DNA of 64,000 nucleotides from Piper betle (Eukaryota > Streptophyta > Magnoliopsida > Piperales > Piperaceae), in the NCBI GenBank assembly GCA_033002965.1, contig JAURVB010014985.1:1-64000 (forward strand). Direction: 5' to 3'. A program made the position numbers and the translations under genes. Shown piece by piece: positions 1 to 13,142 of the stretch. Each line of letters starts with the position of its first letter. Position 1 is the stretch's first letter. Below the pieces are notes generated by a model. The model was not told the DNA's origin. It did not search any database and saw nothing but the letters and a program-made list of their open reading frames with translations.

Positions 1-77
1 ACTGACTCGACTCGAAAATAACGGTCGAACCGACCGGTTCTGAATATAAAACCCTGACTCGAATCGTGGGTTTTACA
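1..77 (-). mobile_element. 3' LTR of LARD-like element A (truncated by window edge)
   Basis: On the minus strand this is the first 77 bases of an LTR that starts TGTAAAACCC. The same start is seen at 9758 (reading left), 24250, 30459 and 56931. It abuts a pyrimidine run (78-91) that is the complement of a polypurine tract, so this is the downstream LTR of a minus-strand element. The rest lies outside the window. Confidence 0.85.
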
Positions 78-93
78 ATCTTCCCTCCTTATA

Positions 94-115
94 AAAATTT
101 CGTCCTCGAAATTTT
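94..115 (-). repeat. Perfect hairpin next to the polypurine tract of element A
   Basis: Nine-base arms (94-102 and 107-115, AAAATTTCG and its complement) enclose a four-base loop, just inside the internal domain next to the polypurine tract. An identical hairpin lies at 30421-30442 in element B. Similar AATTTCGAGGACGAAATT sequences are common beside the 3' LTR of plant Tekay/Del chromoviruses (recalled, not searched). Confidence 0.75.
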
Positions 116-1551
116 AACTCAAAGGAGGTTCTACTGAAACTAATACCTGGAAGCTGGATACACATCAGTTGTATCCTCTACACTCTTCGATAGCCATGTA
201 CATCCTCACTGTAGTTGCGCTGTCATGGCGGGTTCTGCTTGTGATGCTGTCAATATCCACATTTTGTTTCTAAGTCATCTGTGCATGTTCTGACATGACC
301 CTCATCCTTCTCTTCTGTTCTGATCCCTACTGCTAACTCGGCGGAAAACCTAGATCACCCCTAAGGGCCTACTGGGTTGGTCAAGCAAATACTCTAGAGT
401 ATCGCAAGGTTCTAATCTGGGCTATGTCTGGAAAACTACGCCGAGGGTAAGACCTACCTGCTAACATCTACCCATGTCCCTCTAATCCTCATCTGTGAAC
501 AGTCACCTACATGTACTCGCAGGAACTCTACTCTAGGTCCTACAGTCACCTCAAGGCCTGCTATGAGTCTCCTGCTAAGTACGGTGGATACCCTAATGAG
601 CTGCACGGCTCACTGTCGCCAGTCTAGGTCCAACTCTCAGGTGTCCCTATACAAGGAACTGGACCGCTCACTTGGTTCTAGTTGACTCGGTCCTGAGTCA
701 TGTATCTCACTCTGTTCTATAAGAGAACAAGGATAGCTGCTATGACTCTAATGTATACTATGGCTCCGGTGGCTATCTATACAACCACTAAGTACAACTC
801 TGTGACGGGATGGTCGCGAGAACACCTGTACATGCACAGCGTGTCTCAAGGAGTATGATAACATACTCTGCATAGGGCTGTAGCATCTGCATCTGGTCTG
901 TGGGACGTGCTCTGATCAATGTATACTCATCTCAATCATCTGGGTAAACTGATAGTAAAACTGATACAAAAGGGTGAGTGGAAATCCTCAAGTGAAAACT
1001 CCACTCTGTCTGATATCTCTGGGTTATAAGAAGGGAGGCTGAATCTCGTGGAAATCTAGTCTCACTACTCAAGAGCTCTCAATAAGTGGTATCTCGTCCT
1101 CACATGTGGTATCTGACGCCAGGTAAACGGGGAACTCCACTGGGACCTGTGGGTTATAGGCCTACTACGCTTAGGCTGCGTCAACTCTGATCTATGGTAA
1201 GGTTAAGGTCTCATGCAAATGGCAGGGGAGCTGAAATCCCTATGTAGCATACTGGGTGGCCAAAATATCGGTAGGTCTATGGACTTGTCTCTAAGATCAC
1301 CACGATTTACTATGCCACAGGTGATCAGTCTGTGGAACAGTCAATCAATGACGAACCTAAGAAACGGCTGCTAAGTGGCCCTAGTTCAATCAGCTAACAG
1401 TAGGCACGTGTTTCTCGATACTGTACTAGTCACGCACTTCTAAACGGGCGGGGTTCAAACGACCCAAAGAACCACTGTCTCCCCTCAAGTCTACGGGGAC
1501 TTATAATGAGGTTCGACACGTGTCTCGTCCGCTCTTCAGTGGTGTGTGACC

Positions 1552-4500
1552 TGTAACACCCCAATCCGGTTTACTCTCAACCCGGACCAGAACTGTTACA
1601 AAGGATCGAACTACTCGTAAACCGATTAAGTTGGCTGACCCAAAACCTAAACGGCTACGACATAACCCTCTCGACGTCTCAAGATGGAGCACGCCGCTAA
1701 TGCGCAAACAATATATGAATGAGATGCAAAACCCTAACAGGATACTACGTGAATGTCATGATAATCACCGCACACCAAAATAATTAAAACAACAATAAAA
1801 TTCATAAAATCTAGAATAAAACGGACAGAGCCTCCCCTAAAAGTGCAATAAGGGGATGACCTGTTAAAATACAGCACAATATGTATATACATAAAACAAC
1901 AATTTATATCACACTAGACTTCAAATCAACTACACATATCGTAATTGGCAGCTAGCCCACTTGCAATTCCTGTTCATCGTGTTTTTGTTCATTTCAACTC
2001 ACATAGCTGATCATCCTGGACATTGGAACTTTTCCAAAACATTTCTAAGAAGATTCATACATTTCTAAACAAGATCTACAAGTCTCATAACTCATGCATA
2101 TGTACACAACATGTATATCACAAGCATCATTCAACCCACATCATATCTTACACAAAAGTCGGCGCGGCACCAGGTATGCGTGTGCAATGCAAGCGCTACT
2201 CCTTCGTCGAGGCCGGCATACACCAATCATCATCCTCACCTACATATAGTAGAAAAACGTCAGCAACGGGTGTCACTGGTCCGGAAATAACTATTATCAA
2301 ACTGGAACATGAGGGCAAACCCTCATGGAAATCAAACCATCATATATCTTCCTCAAGAACTCTCATAAGGGCAACTACAAAGGAGCCGTCGAGCAGCTGA
2401 CTCAACAACATCCTGATCTATCTGGTACTATGCCGCTCTCGGCACTTCTTTTTCAGTACTTCACGTAAATTTCATCCTAAGCCCTCTCCGAACCTCCATA
2501 TTACTCCTGGCCTTGAGCACGTAGACCGAGCACTCTCAGGCAGTCGCCTTTAGTACCCTTTGAACCACAAGTCCGGACATGCGCTGTACTAAACAGTACC
2601 CGTAAACCTCCACGTCCTCCGGGTGTGAGGAACTCAAACGCGGAGTTGTCAGGATCCCTCGGGAATGGAACAGTCCGCTGGCACTAATCCAGAGCCCGCT
2701 TTGACTGGCACGGCATCCGCTCATGGTACGTGCAGTCGACTCATCTTCTCTTGTCTCACTGAAAACTCGATAAAACTATTTATAGGGCTGGGTCGGGATT
2801 TATTATAATAGGCCCGAAGGCAGCTTGAGGTGGATCTTATTTTCGAAAACAAACTCGAGGGATCTCATCCTCGAGGGTTATTAATTCCGATAACAATCGA
2901 CCAAATGACCCGTGTTAGGTGGGGTCCAATAAATCATCCACCTGACACGTCCTACGATCAATAAATCAAATCGCCGACAGAGTAGAGCGATAAAACCTGA
3001 GAAGCGTGTCCTAACGGACCTGTCAGAAGCTCCAAACGCAGTCTCGTGCCTAGACGGCGAGCTCCTGCAACGAACCTACATGAACATAACTATTTACTAA
3101 CGCCCATACATATATGATGCACGCCTATATAACTAATATATCCACATGCATACAATTATCTAATCAAGCATGACAATCATCTCGACAATTACCCTACATT
3201 TCTAATTGTCAAGCAAGTTAATAATTTTATCATTTCATATGTTACTTATTACCTAGCACTTTTAATTCCAATTTCAAAGCATTCCTATTCTAATTAGGTG
3301 ACAATGGTTTAATCAATTTAATCCGTTTAACTTAATACTAGCATGCAAAAAACCTAATTCGTCCAAGTTCATAATTTAACTCATTAACAAGCATTTAATT
3401 AACTATTCAATGGTTTACTAACAATTTCCTTACTAAGCATTCACATCATACAACACAATTTACGCTAATCATCACATGTTTATCATAATCACGATTAATT
3501 AAACAAAATCATGAAGTTAATAAAATTAATTCTAATATGCTACTATGACCACAACATGTATGCAATAATTCTAAAAAAAGGGAAGAACCACCTCGCGATC
3601 GGCGCTGAAATCGGTGCCGACGGACGAAGGCGGTGAAGGCGAGTCGGCGGTTTTCCGGCGACTGTGCCGGCAGTTTTCCGGCAGCTCCGGTGGTTTTCCG
3701 GTGACTGCTCCGGCGAGGCAATCGGAGGTAGGGGTTAGCACCGTCTCGGTGAGCTGAACCCAATGGTGGTGACGACGAGGGCAGCCGCGGCGGCGATGGC
3801 CACCAACGGCGGCGTCGAGTGCGGTCGGGGCGTTCGGCCGCTCCGATCAGACCCACGGCCGACCCTCGACGGCGGCGCTAAGCAGAGGGGAAAGGTAGGG
3901 GAGGTCGAGGGGAGAAGCTCCGACGTCATGGCGGCGGCGGTCCGGCGCAGACGGCGGCGGAATCGCGTCGGGATCGGCGGGAAATCGAGGGCGATTTCCG
4001 GCGTTGCGACGGCCGGACGGTGGCCGGGCGTGGTCGAGGCGGCAAGGCGACGACACGGCCGGGCTGTGGCGACGTCGACCGGCGGCGAGGTGGCGTCGAC
4101 GGCGGTGGAAAAATCTTAGGGGCGGCGGTGGTGAAAACACGGGTGGGGGTTTGGGGAGGAAGACGAAGAGTATAGGGCGATGGCAAAGTTGTAAATAAGA
4201 CTTGACTCGACACGGGCTCGAGTCAAGAATGATAACGGACTCGGAATAAATCCCAGAAAAATCTAGAAAAATTGGGAAAAATCCCATAAAATCAAACAAA
4301 ATATCACAACATCCAAATGACATGTCGTATAACTAATAACCCACCCGAATACCATCTAACGCGTCCTAATGCGTTATTCGGCCTAAACTAATTCTACGGT
4401 CACAACATAAAAATAAAATAAAATCATCAACTGTATACTCTCATATCTACTGATAACTCAGTCTGCTGATGCGTATCTGACGCTATCATCGATACTTGGG

Positions 4501-4639
4501 TATACATAAACCCTCATAGCACGTGCGCACGGTCGGCCTCGGCCCCGCACACGTGTTCTGAAAGCTGAACCGACTCAAACTACGGTCAAACCAACCGGCT
4601 AACGACTATAAAACCCTGACTCGAGTCGCGGGTTTTACA
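1552..4639 (-). mobile_element. Solo LTR of the A/B family nested in element A
   Basis: The left end reads TGTAACACCCC and the right end GGGTTTTACA, the two ends of a minus-strand LTR. It is flanked by perfect 5-bp target duplications TGACC at 1547-1551 and 4640-4644. It is 3088 bp long and contains the GC-rich tract typical of the family (about 3590-4140) and the conserved hairpin at about 4200-4226. No internal domain or second LTR is present, so it is a solo LTR left by LTR-LTR recombination. Short open frames in the GC-rich tract are low-complexity and not considered genes. Confidence 0.92.
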
Positions 4640-5442
4640 TGACCTGCTGTCCCGTACCGATTTGTAGCACAAATCTTGACTCATATGACTACTACCGTTG
4701 TGGTAGACTCTCAAGCAAAACTATCAATCAAATATGAGTATACATTGATATCACTGTCCGGTCAGCATGGTCTGTGCTGTATGAAGTCTCTGTCTACATC
4801 GCTCTCATGCTAGGGTAGAATCCTCATCGGAAGATCAGTCTACAACATATACCTGTACTGTAAACCCTAATCAGTATCATAACGGTACCTCTACACTCAG
4901 GGCAAGGCTCAATCCTATATCTCAAGGTGAGAACCTAATCGTGCTGGCGAAACACAAGGGAATCAATATCCTTCTAAAGGACACTTCCTCACTAACCTTC
5001 TATCTATGCCCAATCCTCTAGTACAAGTCTAACTCTTATCACTATCGACCCAACACTAAATAGGTCAAACTGCGTGTATGACCATCTACTAACCGCCTAA
5101 TCTATGTATGCTAGTCGTAGCTCATGGGTATACTAGCATGCAATCTGCACAATTTGATCATTGTGACCGTTCCATCTGGAGGTCATGCTATCATGTTCCT
5201 TGATTCTGTCCATGCGCATCCTTATGAGACTGTCACTAACAGTGCCTGATGGGGTTATCTTGCAATATACATTTGACCCAAGGGTGTTAGGTCAAAACAA
5301 TGATTGCAAGGGAGCTGTGAAGTCGGATCCTATGCTATCTCATCCAAATAACCTCAGTTTTCCTAACTCTTCTTTGTTCTGCTAATTTCCATTGTAGCTA
5401 TGTCTTATTCCTCAAGTTTTGGCCCTACTAAGCTCTAACTAA

Positions 5443-5745
5443 TCTACTCGGTCGGCGGATGAGCAATACACGGACGGCGGTAGTGCGTCTTCGGTCAGTG
5501 GTAGTGCATCTCGGACGGCGGTTGTGCACCTCGGCGATGGTTGTGTGACTCAGTTGGCGGTCATGCAACTCGGTCGGCGGTTGTGCAACTCGATCGGTGG
5601 TTGTGCAATTCGGTCGGCGGTTGCGCATTTCGGTCGGTGGTTGTGCAATTCGGTAGACGGTTGTGCAACTCGGTCGGCGGTTGTGCAACTCGGTCGGCGG
5701 TTGTGCACGCGATCGGTGGTTGTGCAACTCCATCGGCAACAGTGC
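5443..5745 (-). repeat. 20-bp minisatellite in element A internal region
   Basis: About 15 tandem copies of a 20-bp unit (plus strand TTGTGCAACTCGGTCGGCGG with variants). Element B has the homologous array with fewer and mostly 19-bp units at 27996-28215, so copy number varies between insertions. The open frames across it arise because the unit lacks stops; they are not supported as genes. Confidence 0.85.
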
Positions 5746-6780
5746 TACCTAAGTGCTAAAAATCTGATCTTGGACGTATGCATCGTAAATCCACTATCTT
5801 CTCTGACATGTCTTCCTCCATTTGTATGTCTCCCTAGACGTGGTTGCTAACAACTCTGCTTAGGTTGTCCAATCATGCGTGTCTGATCCAGAGGGGTTTG
5901 GATCATGGTGCTAACACATATGATGGTAAACCTATGCCAAACTCACTCTAATCTCCTAAAACTTGAGTGGCTGCTTCCATTAGTGTTGACTGGCCCTCAC
6001 ATGGCAATCACTGGTCGGGTACCTTATCTCTGGTAGAATCTGGTCAAATAACTAATCTCACAGGCAATGGTAGTCCTGATCTTTTCCTTGTCATATCGAG
6101 ACCTATGTCTGGCAAAAGGAAGTCAAAACTTCTGCCCATAAGTCATAAACTAGTGGAAGAGGAGGATGCGGTGAAGTGCTAATCAAACTGTCGATCCACC
6201 ACACTACTCGTCCTCATTCATCACTATCTCCTGGAAGTGGCTCATCTCATGTGCCAACTAACTTACTAATATCTCTATACTTCAAGCTCCTTACTGTTAC
6301 TTCTTTTCATCATGCACACTATGTCCCATGGAAATAGGACTAATGTAGTGACATGCAAGACTCGAACACCTGGACAATTATCCAATTCACTTATGCGATG
6401 GACAGAACTAGTGGGTCTCTAAACCCATCATGACAATCCTGTCAGATTCCTGCTCACATCTGCTGACATCCGAATCTGGTATAGGATGAAATCTTATACC
6501 CATTCTACCTCTGCTAGCACTACAACATTCCCTGCTCACATCTAACTGGGCAAGCAATCTGATATCATGATAACAATCCATATATGGCATGTCAGCTTAA
6601 CTAAGGCTAATTCCACATACTTCTAACAAGGTCCTGAATACACTGTTATCCAAACAACTTATCAATAAAAATCTGCATGTAAGGAAAATAAAAAGAAACA
6701 TACCTGCCAGCTGGACTTGGAGCAGTCTTTGCACACACATCACCTATAAAAGTATCATACATCTTAATCGGCCGAGAGTG

Positions 6781-6792
6781 GCTCTGATACCA
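6781..6792 (-). other. Primer-binding site of element A (tRNA-iMet type)
   Basis: Read on the minus strand the site is TGGTATCAGAGC, complementary to the 3' end of plant initiator methionine tRNA. It lies 4 bases inside the LTR end at 6797. Confidence 0.88.
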
Positions 6793-6796
6793 ATCT

Positions 6797-9758
6797 TGTA
6801 ACACCCCAAATCCGGTTCACGCTCGTGAACCGAACCGGCATGTTACAGGCCCCGGTTAGGTCGGCTAACCCGAACCTAACTCATGCGGATCCAATCTCGG
6901 CGTCTTAAGATGAAGATACGATCCATCATGAATGAATAAATGCGCAAAATCCTAACATGGTACTACATGAATGACATGCAAATTAAATTTCACACCATCA
7001 CAATCACAATCAAAATTAGTAAAAATTCTAAAACAAAAGGGACAGAATTTCCCCTAAAAATACAATTAGGGGCCACCCTGTCAAAATCGTATATTCTAAC
7101 ATATATACGCATATGCAACAATAGTCATTCACACAAGCTTCTAATCTACTATATTCATCATTCTCTGAACTTTGGGTCCTAACCCACACCTTTTGCTGCG
7201 CTACTCTGATCATTTCATTTCATGTCATTGTCATGCATCAAACATTTAATCATGTCATTCACAAAATAATAACATAATAATACAATATTAAACATTCAGA
7301 AATCTAACATGTGTGTGCACAAGACCTCATTGCTCCTCCGTCCAAGCTGGCTCATCCATCTCGTGCTTATCACCTACATATATATAAGAAAAACGTCAGT
7401 AACAAGCGTTACTGGTCCGGAAAATAAAATAACTATAACAAACTGGCTATGAGAGCAAACTCTCATCTGAAAGAAAACATCATACTCCACGTGAACACTC
7501 TGAAGGGCACTACTGAGGAGCCACTGGGCTGCAGACCCGGTAGCATCCCGAACTTACTGATCTGCTGCTGGTACTGTGCTACTCTCAGCACTTCTTTTTC
7601 AGTACTTCTCATGAAACTTTATCCTAAGCCCTCTCCGAACCTCCATATCTCTCCTGGCCTTGAGCACGAAGGCCGAGTACTCTCAGGCAGTCGCCTTTAG
7701 TACCCTTTGAACCACAAGTCCGGACATGCGCTGTACTAAACAGTACCCGTAAACCTCCACGTTCTCCGGGTGTGAGGAACTCAAACGCGGAGTTGTCAGG
7801 ATCCCTCGGGAATGGAACAGTCCGCTGGCACTAATCCAGAGCCCGCTTTGACTGTCACGGCATCCTCTGCATGGTACGTGCAGTCGGTTTCTCCATCTCT
7901 CGTCTCACTGAAAACTCGATAAAACTATATATATAGGCCTGGGAAGGGATTCATATAATAGGCCCGAAGGCAACTTGTGGTGGATCTTGTTTTCGAAATC
8001 ATCCTCGAGGGATCTCATCCTCGAGGGGTTATTAATCCGGAAAATATTCGGTTAAATGACCCGAGTTAAGTGGGATCCAATAAAACACCACTTAACCCGT
8101 CCTGCAAATAATAACATAAACATACAATAGAAAAGCGTAAAACAAGACGAGTCCTAAACGGACCTGGTAGAAGCTCCAAGCGTGTCATCGCGCCTAGGCG
8201 GCGAGCTCCTACTCCGTACCTACACATCAAAACTAAATACTAACGCCCGCTAACTACATGATGCATCAAACTCAATAACATCAAACACAATCAATCATCA
8301 ACATAATAATCATAAAATCATAAGAAAATAATTCTAACTCATCCTATTCATACCAATTTTATTATATTTTTCCTAAGTTACATCGTACTCGATTATCATG
8401 CTCTAACTCGATCTACCTCATTAGATCACTCACTATTCATTCTCAATTAATTGCATCATGCAATCATCACTATCACTCATACTCATGACATTTATCATGA
8501 CAATTAATTCAATTCTAGCATGTTATGCTAACAATCATAATCAATTTTAAATAACTCAATCGGAGGTAATTATACCTCACGTCGTCGGCAATCGGCGACG
8601 GCTAGGGTTCCGTCGCGCGTCTCGGAGCTCAAATTCGGCGCTCATCGGCGTCCGAAGCTCGATCGGGCTCCACTGGGTGAGCCCCGCGGAAGATCCGGTG
8701 AATTCCGGCGAATTCCAGAAATTCCAATTTTTCGGCGGTTTTCCGGCAGCTACTGGCGGTTTTCCGGCGACTTCCGGTGGTTTTCCGGCGACAATCGCCA
8801 GCGGCGTCTACTGGTCGGAAAGGGGTCGTGTTGGGTACCCTCGGAACCGGCTCGGCGAGCCCGACTCATCTATGAGGTCGACGTGGTCGGCCGAGGCGGT
8901 GGCTCGCCGGAAAATGGCTAAAACAGGGCCGGCGGCGATGGGTAGCTAGATCCGGCCGGCCAGGCCGGCGATGGCCTCCGCTCCGGTCGGGAAAGGTCAG
9001 CTGAGGGGTCGAGGACGCTGAGCCGACCACCTGATCGTGGTGGCGACGGTCGCCGGCGGCGCGATCGGCGACGCAAGCGCTGCGCCACGGCGCGGTGATT
9101 CCTCGCGTCGCGGCGGCCAGCTCGTGGCCGGGCCTGGTCGGGGCGGCAGGGCGACGCCGTGGCTGGGCTAGGCGGCGTCGATCGACGGCCAGGCGGCGTC
9201 GGCCGTGGCGGCGGTGGCGACGCTGAACAGGGGCGGCGCGCGGCTAGGGTTTGGGCGTGGGGGAGAAAAGGTCGGGGTGAAGAAGAAATGGTTGGGTGGC
9301 AAACTTGTAATTAAGACTTGACTCGTCTCCGGCTCGAGTCAAGTATAATAACTAAGTCATATTAAATCCTAAAAAAATTCATAAAAATCGGGAAAAATCC
9401 CGTAAAATCAAACAACACCAAAACAATCATAATGATATGCTCTAGAACTATCAACCCACCCAAAATGCCCGTAACGCGTCCTAACGCGGTAAACGGCCTA
9501 AAACAATTTCTACGATCCATTATATATCATAATAATAAAAAATGAACTGCATACTCTCATATATTCTGATAACTCATTCTTTTCTGCTGTGTTCATGACG
9601 TTATCATCATATACTTGGGTACGCATGACCCTCATGGCTCATACACGAGACCGGCATCGGCTCAGTTCACGTGTTCTGAAACTGACTCGACTCGAAAAAT
9701 AACGGTCGAACCGACCGGTTCTGAATATAAAACCCTGACTCGAATCGTGGGTTTTACA
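6797..9758 (-). mobile_element. 5' LTR of LARD-like element A
   Basis: A 2962-bp LTR on the minus strand, ending left at TGTAACACCCC beside the primer-binding site and right at GGGTTTTACA. It shares long blocks with the LTRs at 24250-27091, 30459-33429 and 56931-60047: a GC-rich tract (about 8580-9260), a hairpin near 9316-9343, paired CTCGAG-containing palindromes near 8000-8030 and an (A/T)-rich TATA-like stretch near 7925-7945. The outer flank 9759-9763 (GGGTG) should be the target duplication, but its partner lies outside the window. Confidence 0.9.
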
Positions 9759-11668
9759 GGGTGTCCTTAACTTGCAAGTGTATTTACGAAAGCATAATAA
9801 TGTCCTTAAATGACAAGGTAAGTCTATATTTTTCTAGTCTTAAGTGTTTAATCATCTCTGATTCTCGGAGTTTATATTGATTTTTTTTAGTTTAGTTCAT
9901 TTTGCTTTTCATTTAGAATTATTTAATCCTAATTATTATATTAGGGCATTAGTTGGTCTTTGATTTTCTTTGAAGATTACAAATAGTTCAAGAACCTCCT
10001 TAAGAGTTCAACTTCTTAGCTTGTAGAGGATTTAGTAAGTAACTCTTAATTTTATATTATATCTTTTCACAGGAGGACTGAATCTGAAGTGAAGAGAAAC
10101 ATGTTACTATCCCACGTAAATCTTATCTTTACGTTTTCTCTCGTACAATAAATGAATGTGGAATTAAGAGGGGATTTTTAAACTTCTCAAGTAATAAATA
10201 AGGACTATAAGGCTTAAAAGAATCATTAATGAAACAATCTTTTTCCAATTCTTTTGGAAATTCTTCTCTAGGTTTAAGTGTCTCAAGTGAGGAAGATTAT
10301 GAGGGCATTCAACATTATATTAGGTTTCTTCTTTTTATTTCTTGTATTTTTTTATTAAAATTGTCATGAACCTTAAGTACTATTATGGATTTATTTTCTA
10401 CATTTTTTATGGAGTAATTTCATTTATACTAGAGGGAAGATTGACTTTAAGTAACTTGCTTGATAATTTATATTAATTGAAATTTAAGTTAAATGTTTAC
10501 ATTTAAAGTAGTATTTTATTATTCTTAATGATATATTATTCAATAGTTGTTGAAACATTGTGATATTTTGAATAGATAAGAAATGTCAGATAATTGATTG
10601 AATTGCATGATATCCTTTGATTAGTTGAACATTCAATACTTGTTGGGTAAGATGAAATATATTAGTGGGGTTATGCTTATAAGTTTGCTTATAAATGATG
10701 AACTATTTAAAAGGGTTAACTTAAGTCCATTAATTTTCACTTGGCTCGTGTCATTAGTATGATAACTTTAAATCCCTTATTAAAAGGACAATTTAATTGC
10801 AAGGAATTCATAGAAATTAATTAATCCATGTTAAATTAAATTAGTGAAAGATAGTGTATCGAAAGGAGTTTCTGACATAAAGGAGATTTAGTACAGATAA
10901 TTATAGTACCTACAGGGATAATTACAAAATAAAAATTCTACCATCTCACGTGAATTGCCTATTGAATTTCAGTTTTATAATTATTTTTCAATTACTGGGT
11001 TAAATGAAATCAAACCACTAATATAGCTTTTGCATCTTGAGATAATCTAAAACTAGATTAGTCCTTACTTTATGTTTGTTTTATTTTAAAATAATTTTAA
11101 CTAATTGTTGTTCAAAAAATCATTTTTAAATAATTAGAGGATTTTAATTGATAAAGTAGCTTATCCTCGTGAGAATGATATTCTACTCATGCACTTCATT
11201 ACTTTGGAATTGAAATGATTAGCGTGTTTGCTAGTTAGAATTAATTTAGTAGCTTCAAATTTTTAGTAGCTTAATCTAACTTATTAGTTGAGCTTTGGGT
11301 CTTAAAAAAATTATGTCATAATTGTAACAGTAACTTTTTTAAAGAGATTTGGTATTGTGGAATTGAGTTAAAAAAATATTGATAACATCAAGTTCTTGTA
11401 AAATTTTCAATATATGTTTGCAAGTCTTAGCTAGTAAAAAGAACTATTATTCAATTATCATATTATATATATGTTGATCGATCTAATATGAACTACTGTA
11501 TTTCATGTCTACAAGATTTTAACATCAGGCCGTCAATGCTATTTATCTATATAATCTATATAACCTAAAGTTGTTCCATTTTCTTGTAGGATTTTGCAAT
11601 ATTCTCTTTCTATTAAAAATATTACTATTAGTAACAATATTAGGAAAATCCATTCTTTCTATATTTTA
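9759..11668. other. AT-rich intergenic sequence, nothing recognised
   Basis: About 1.9 kb of AT-rich DNA with frequent stops in all frames. I see no exon-like segment, RNA gene or clear terminal repeats. It is probably decayed transposon sequence. Confidence 0.5.
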
Positions 11669-12578
11669 TATAACACTTCAATTTCGGTTTACCTAAGAAC
11701 CGAATCAGAAATGTTACGATTGAATTGAGTCATATCTAAATAAGTTTATTAGACTTGAACGACAAAACAGATCGAAATAACCCTATGAGTGTCTCGATAA
11801 TGAAAGACATTGCTAAATATATGTAAAAATGCATTAAACATAAACAAAAGAACGAAAGAAAACAACGACGCATTGAGCACAAGTGTGTATAACATTTACC
11901 TGTCCTTCCACCAAAACCAATCCGATACATAGGAACATTAGACCGGCATATATAATATGAAAATGTCAGTGACAAATGCCACTTGTTTGAAAAATAACTA
12001 ATACAAACTGGCAAGTGGAAATTGATTTCTACGTGGAAAGAAAAACCATATATAATCTCTATGAGAATATTCAAAGGGCATCAGTGACGAACCATCAAGC
12101 TGTAGATCCAATAGTGTCCCGAATTGAACTGGTCTTGTATCACTCTTGGCAAATGCCTTTCTCGCGGTGAAGTAGCCGGCGGCGATCGCGGCCACGACAA
12201 AGGTTAGGGACGGTTATAAATGGAAGATCTCGGAGAGGGAAACCTTGAAAGGTGGCGGCAGCAGTGGAAACCGATGATAAAAACATCATCGCCAGCGGTG
12301 ACTACGGCAACGCCTATGGTGGTGGCAGGTATGGGCTGATAGCTGGTCACGAAGTTGACACGATCATACTCGTTTGGTGGCCCAAGGAGGGCCGGAGACT
12401 AGCCGAAGTGGTAGTGGTGCTAAGGGTAAAAAATGTTCTAAAAATATGGGAGAAATCTCCGCAAAATAACTGCTTGAAAGCTAGGGCTGACGTGGCTATC
12501 TCTAATTTTATCGCGTGGCGTGATCAAAACACCCATCAACTCAACTCATGGGCCATAGTGGGGTTCACCTAGGGTATG

Positions 12579-12636
<58 letters not shown>

Positions 12637-13142
12637 GGTTGGAAAGCTCGGATTGAGACTGACAAAAGTCGAAACTAACTCGAGGCTTAAAAGTGACTCT
12701 ATGGATAAAAATCGAGGAATGAAAGCTGAATGGGTCTTGAAACCCTAAACTCGATCAGATCTAAGATTGACTTAAATCAAGCTAGGTCCATAGGGGCTAT
12801 ATGGTAGTCCAAAATCCTTATAATGCATGCAAAAGAGATAATAAATGTTGCAACAGCCTAGATCTAGCTCTAAAACCCTAAGCAAATACAAGCAAAAAAA
12901 AAAATTGTACACCTCATGTATACGCTACTGATAACTTATGTTCTGTTATAACATAATTGAAACTATTATTTGTATATCGAATATACTTAGCCTACATAAC
13001 ATACTCATACAGTCATATAGGCCTTATATTCATAGTCTAAAAGCTGAACTGCCTCAAACCGACTCAAACTTACCAAAGGCTTGTCTAAATCAAGCAAAGT
13101 AGTAGGCAAGTAAAAACCCTAATCTGAAGTTGGGGTTTTACA
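11669..13142 (-). mobile_element. Old minus-strand LTR E
   Basis: Starts TATAACACTTC followed by a stretch matching the LTR start at 21246 (TTTCGGTT..CC.AAGAACCGAATCAGA), and ends AGTTGGGGTTTTACA. Its reverse complement aligns with plus-strand LTR G (15719 onward), for example the shared block with CATACCCTAGGT at about 12566-12577 here and 16200-16211 there. No target duplication could be recognised. It contains a (TA)n/(CA)n microsatellite at about 12580-12637. Confidence 0.65.
12580..12637. repeat. (TA)n-(CA)n compound microsatellite
   Basis: About 20 TA units run directly into about 8 CA units. Confidence 0.95.

Larger units (their letters stand above)
78..6796 (-). mobile_element. Internal region of non-autonomous LTR retrotransposon A (LARD-like)
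   Basis: This is the internal domain between the 3' LTR (ending at 77) and the 5' LTR (starting at 6797), interrupted by the solo LTR at 1552-4639. Without that insert it is about 3.6 kb. It matches the internal domain of element B (27092-30458) in reverse orientation along most of its length. Neither copy has an open frame resembling Gag, protease, RT or integrase. Large LTRs around a conserved non-coding internal domain are the definition of a LARD (large retrotransposon derivative), which must be mobilised by proteins from another element. The polypurine complement is at 78-91 and the primer-binding site at 6781-6792. Confidence 0.8.

Noticed and set aside
5428..5850. Cys/Val/Gly-rich and Arg/Thr-rich frames (also 27811-28339)
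   Set aside because: Translations of the 19-20-bp minisatellite; the period is not a multiple of three.
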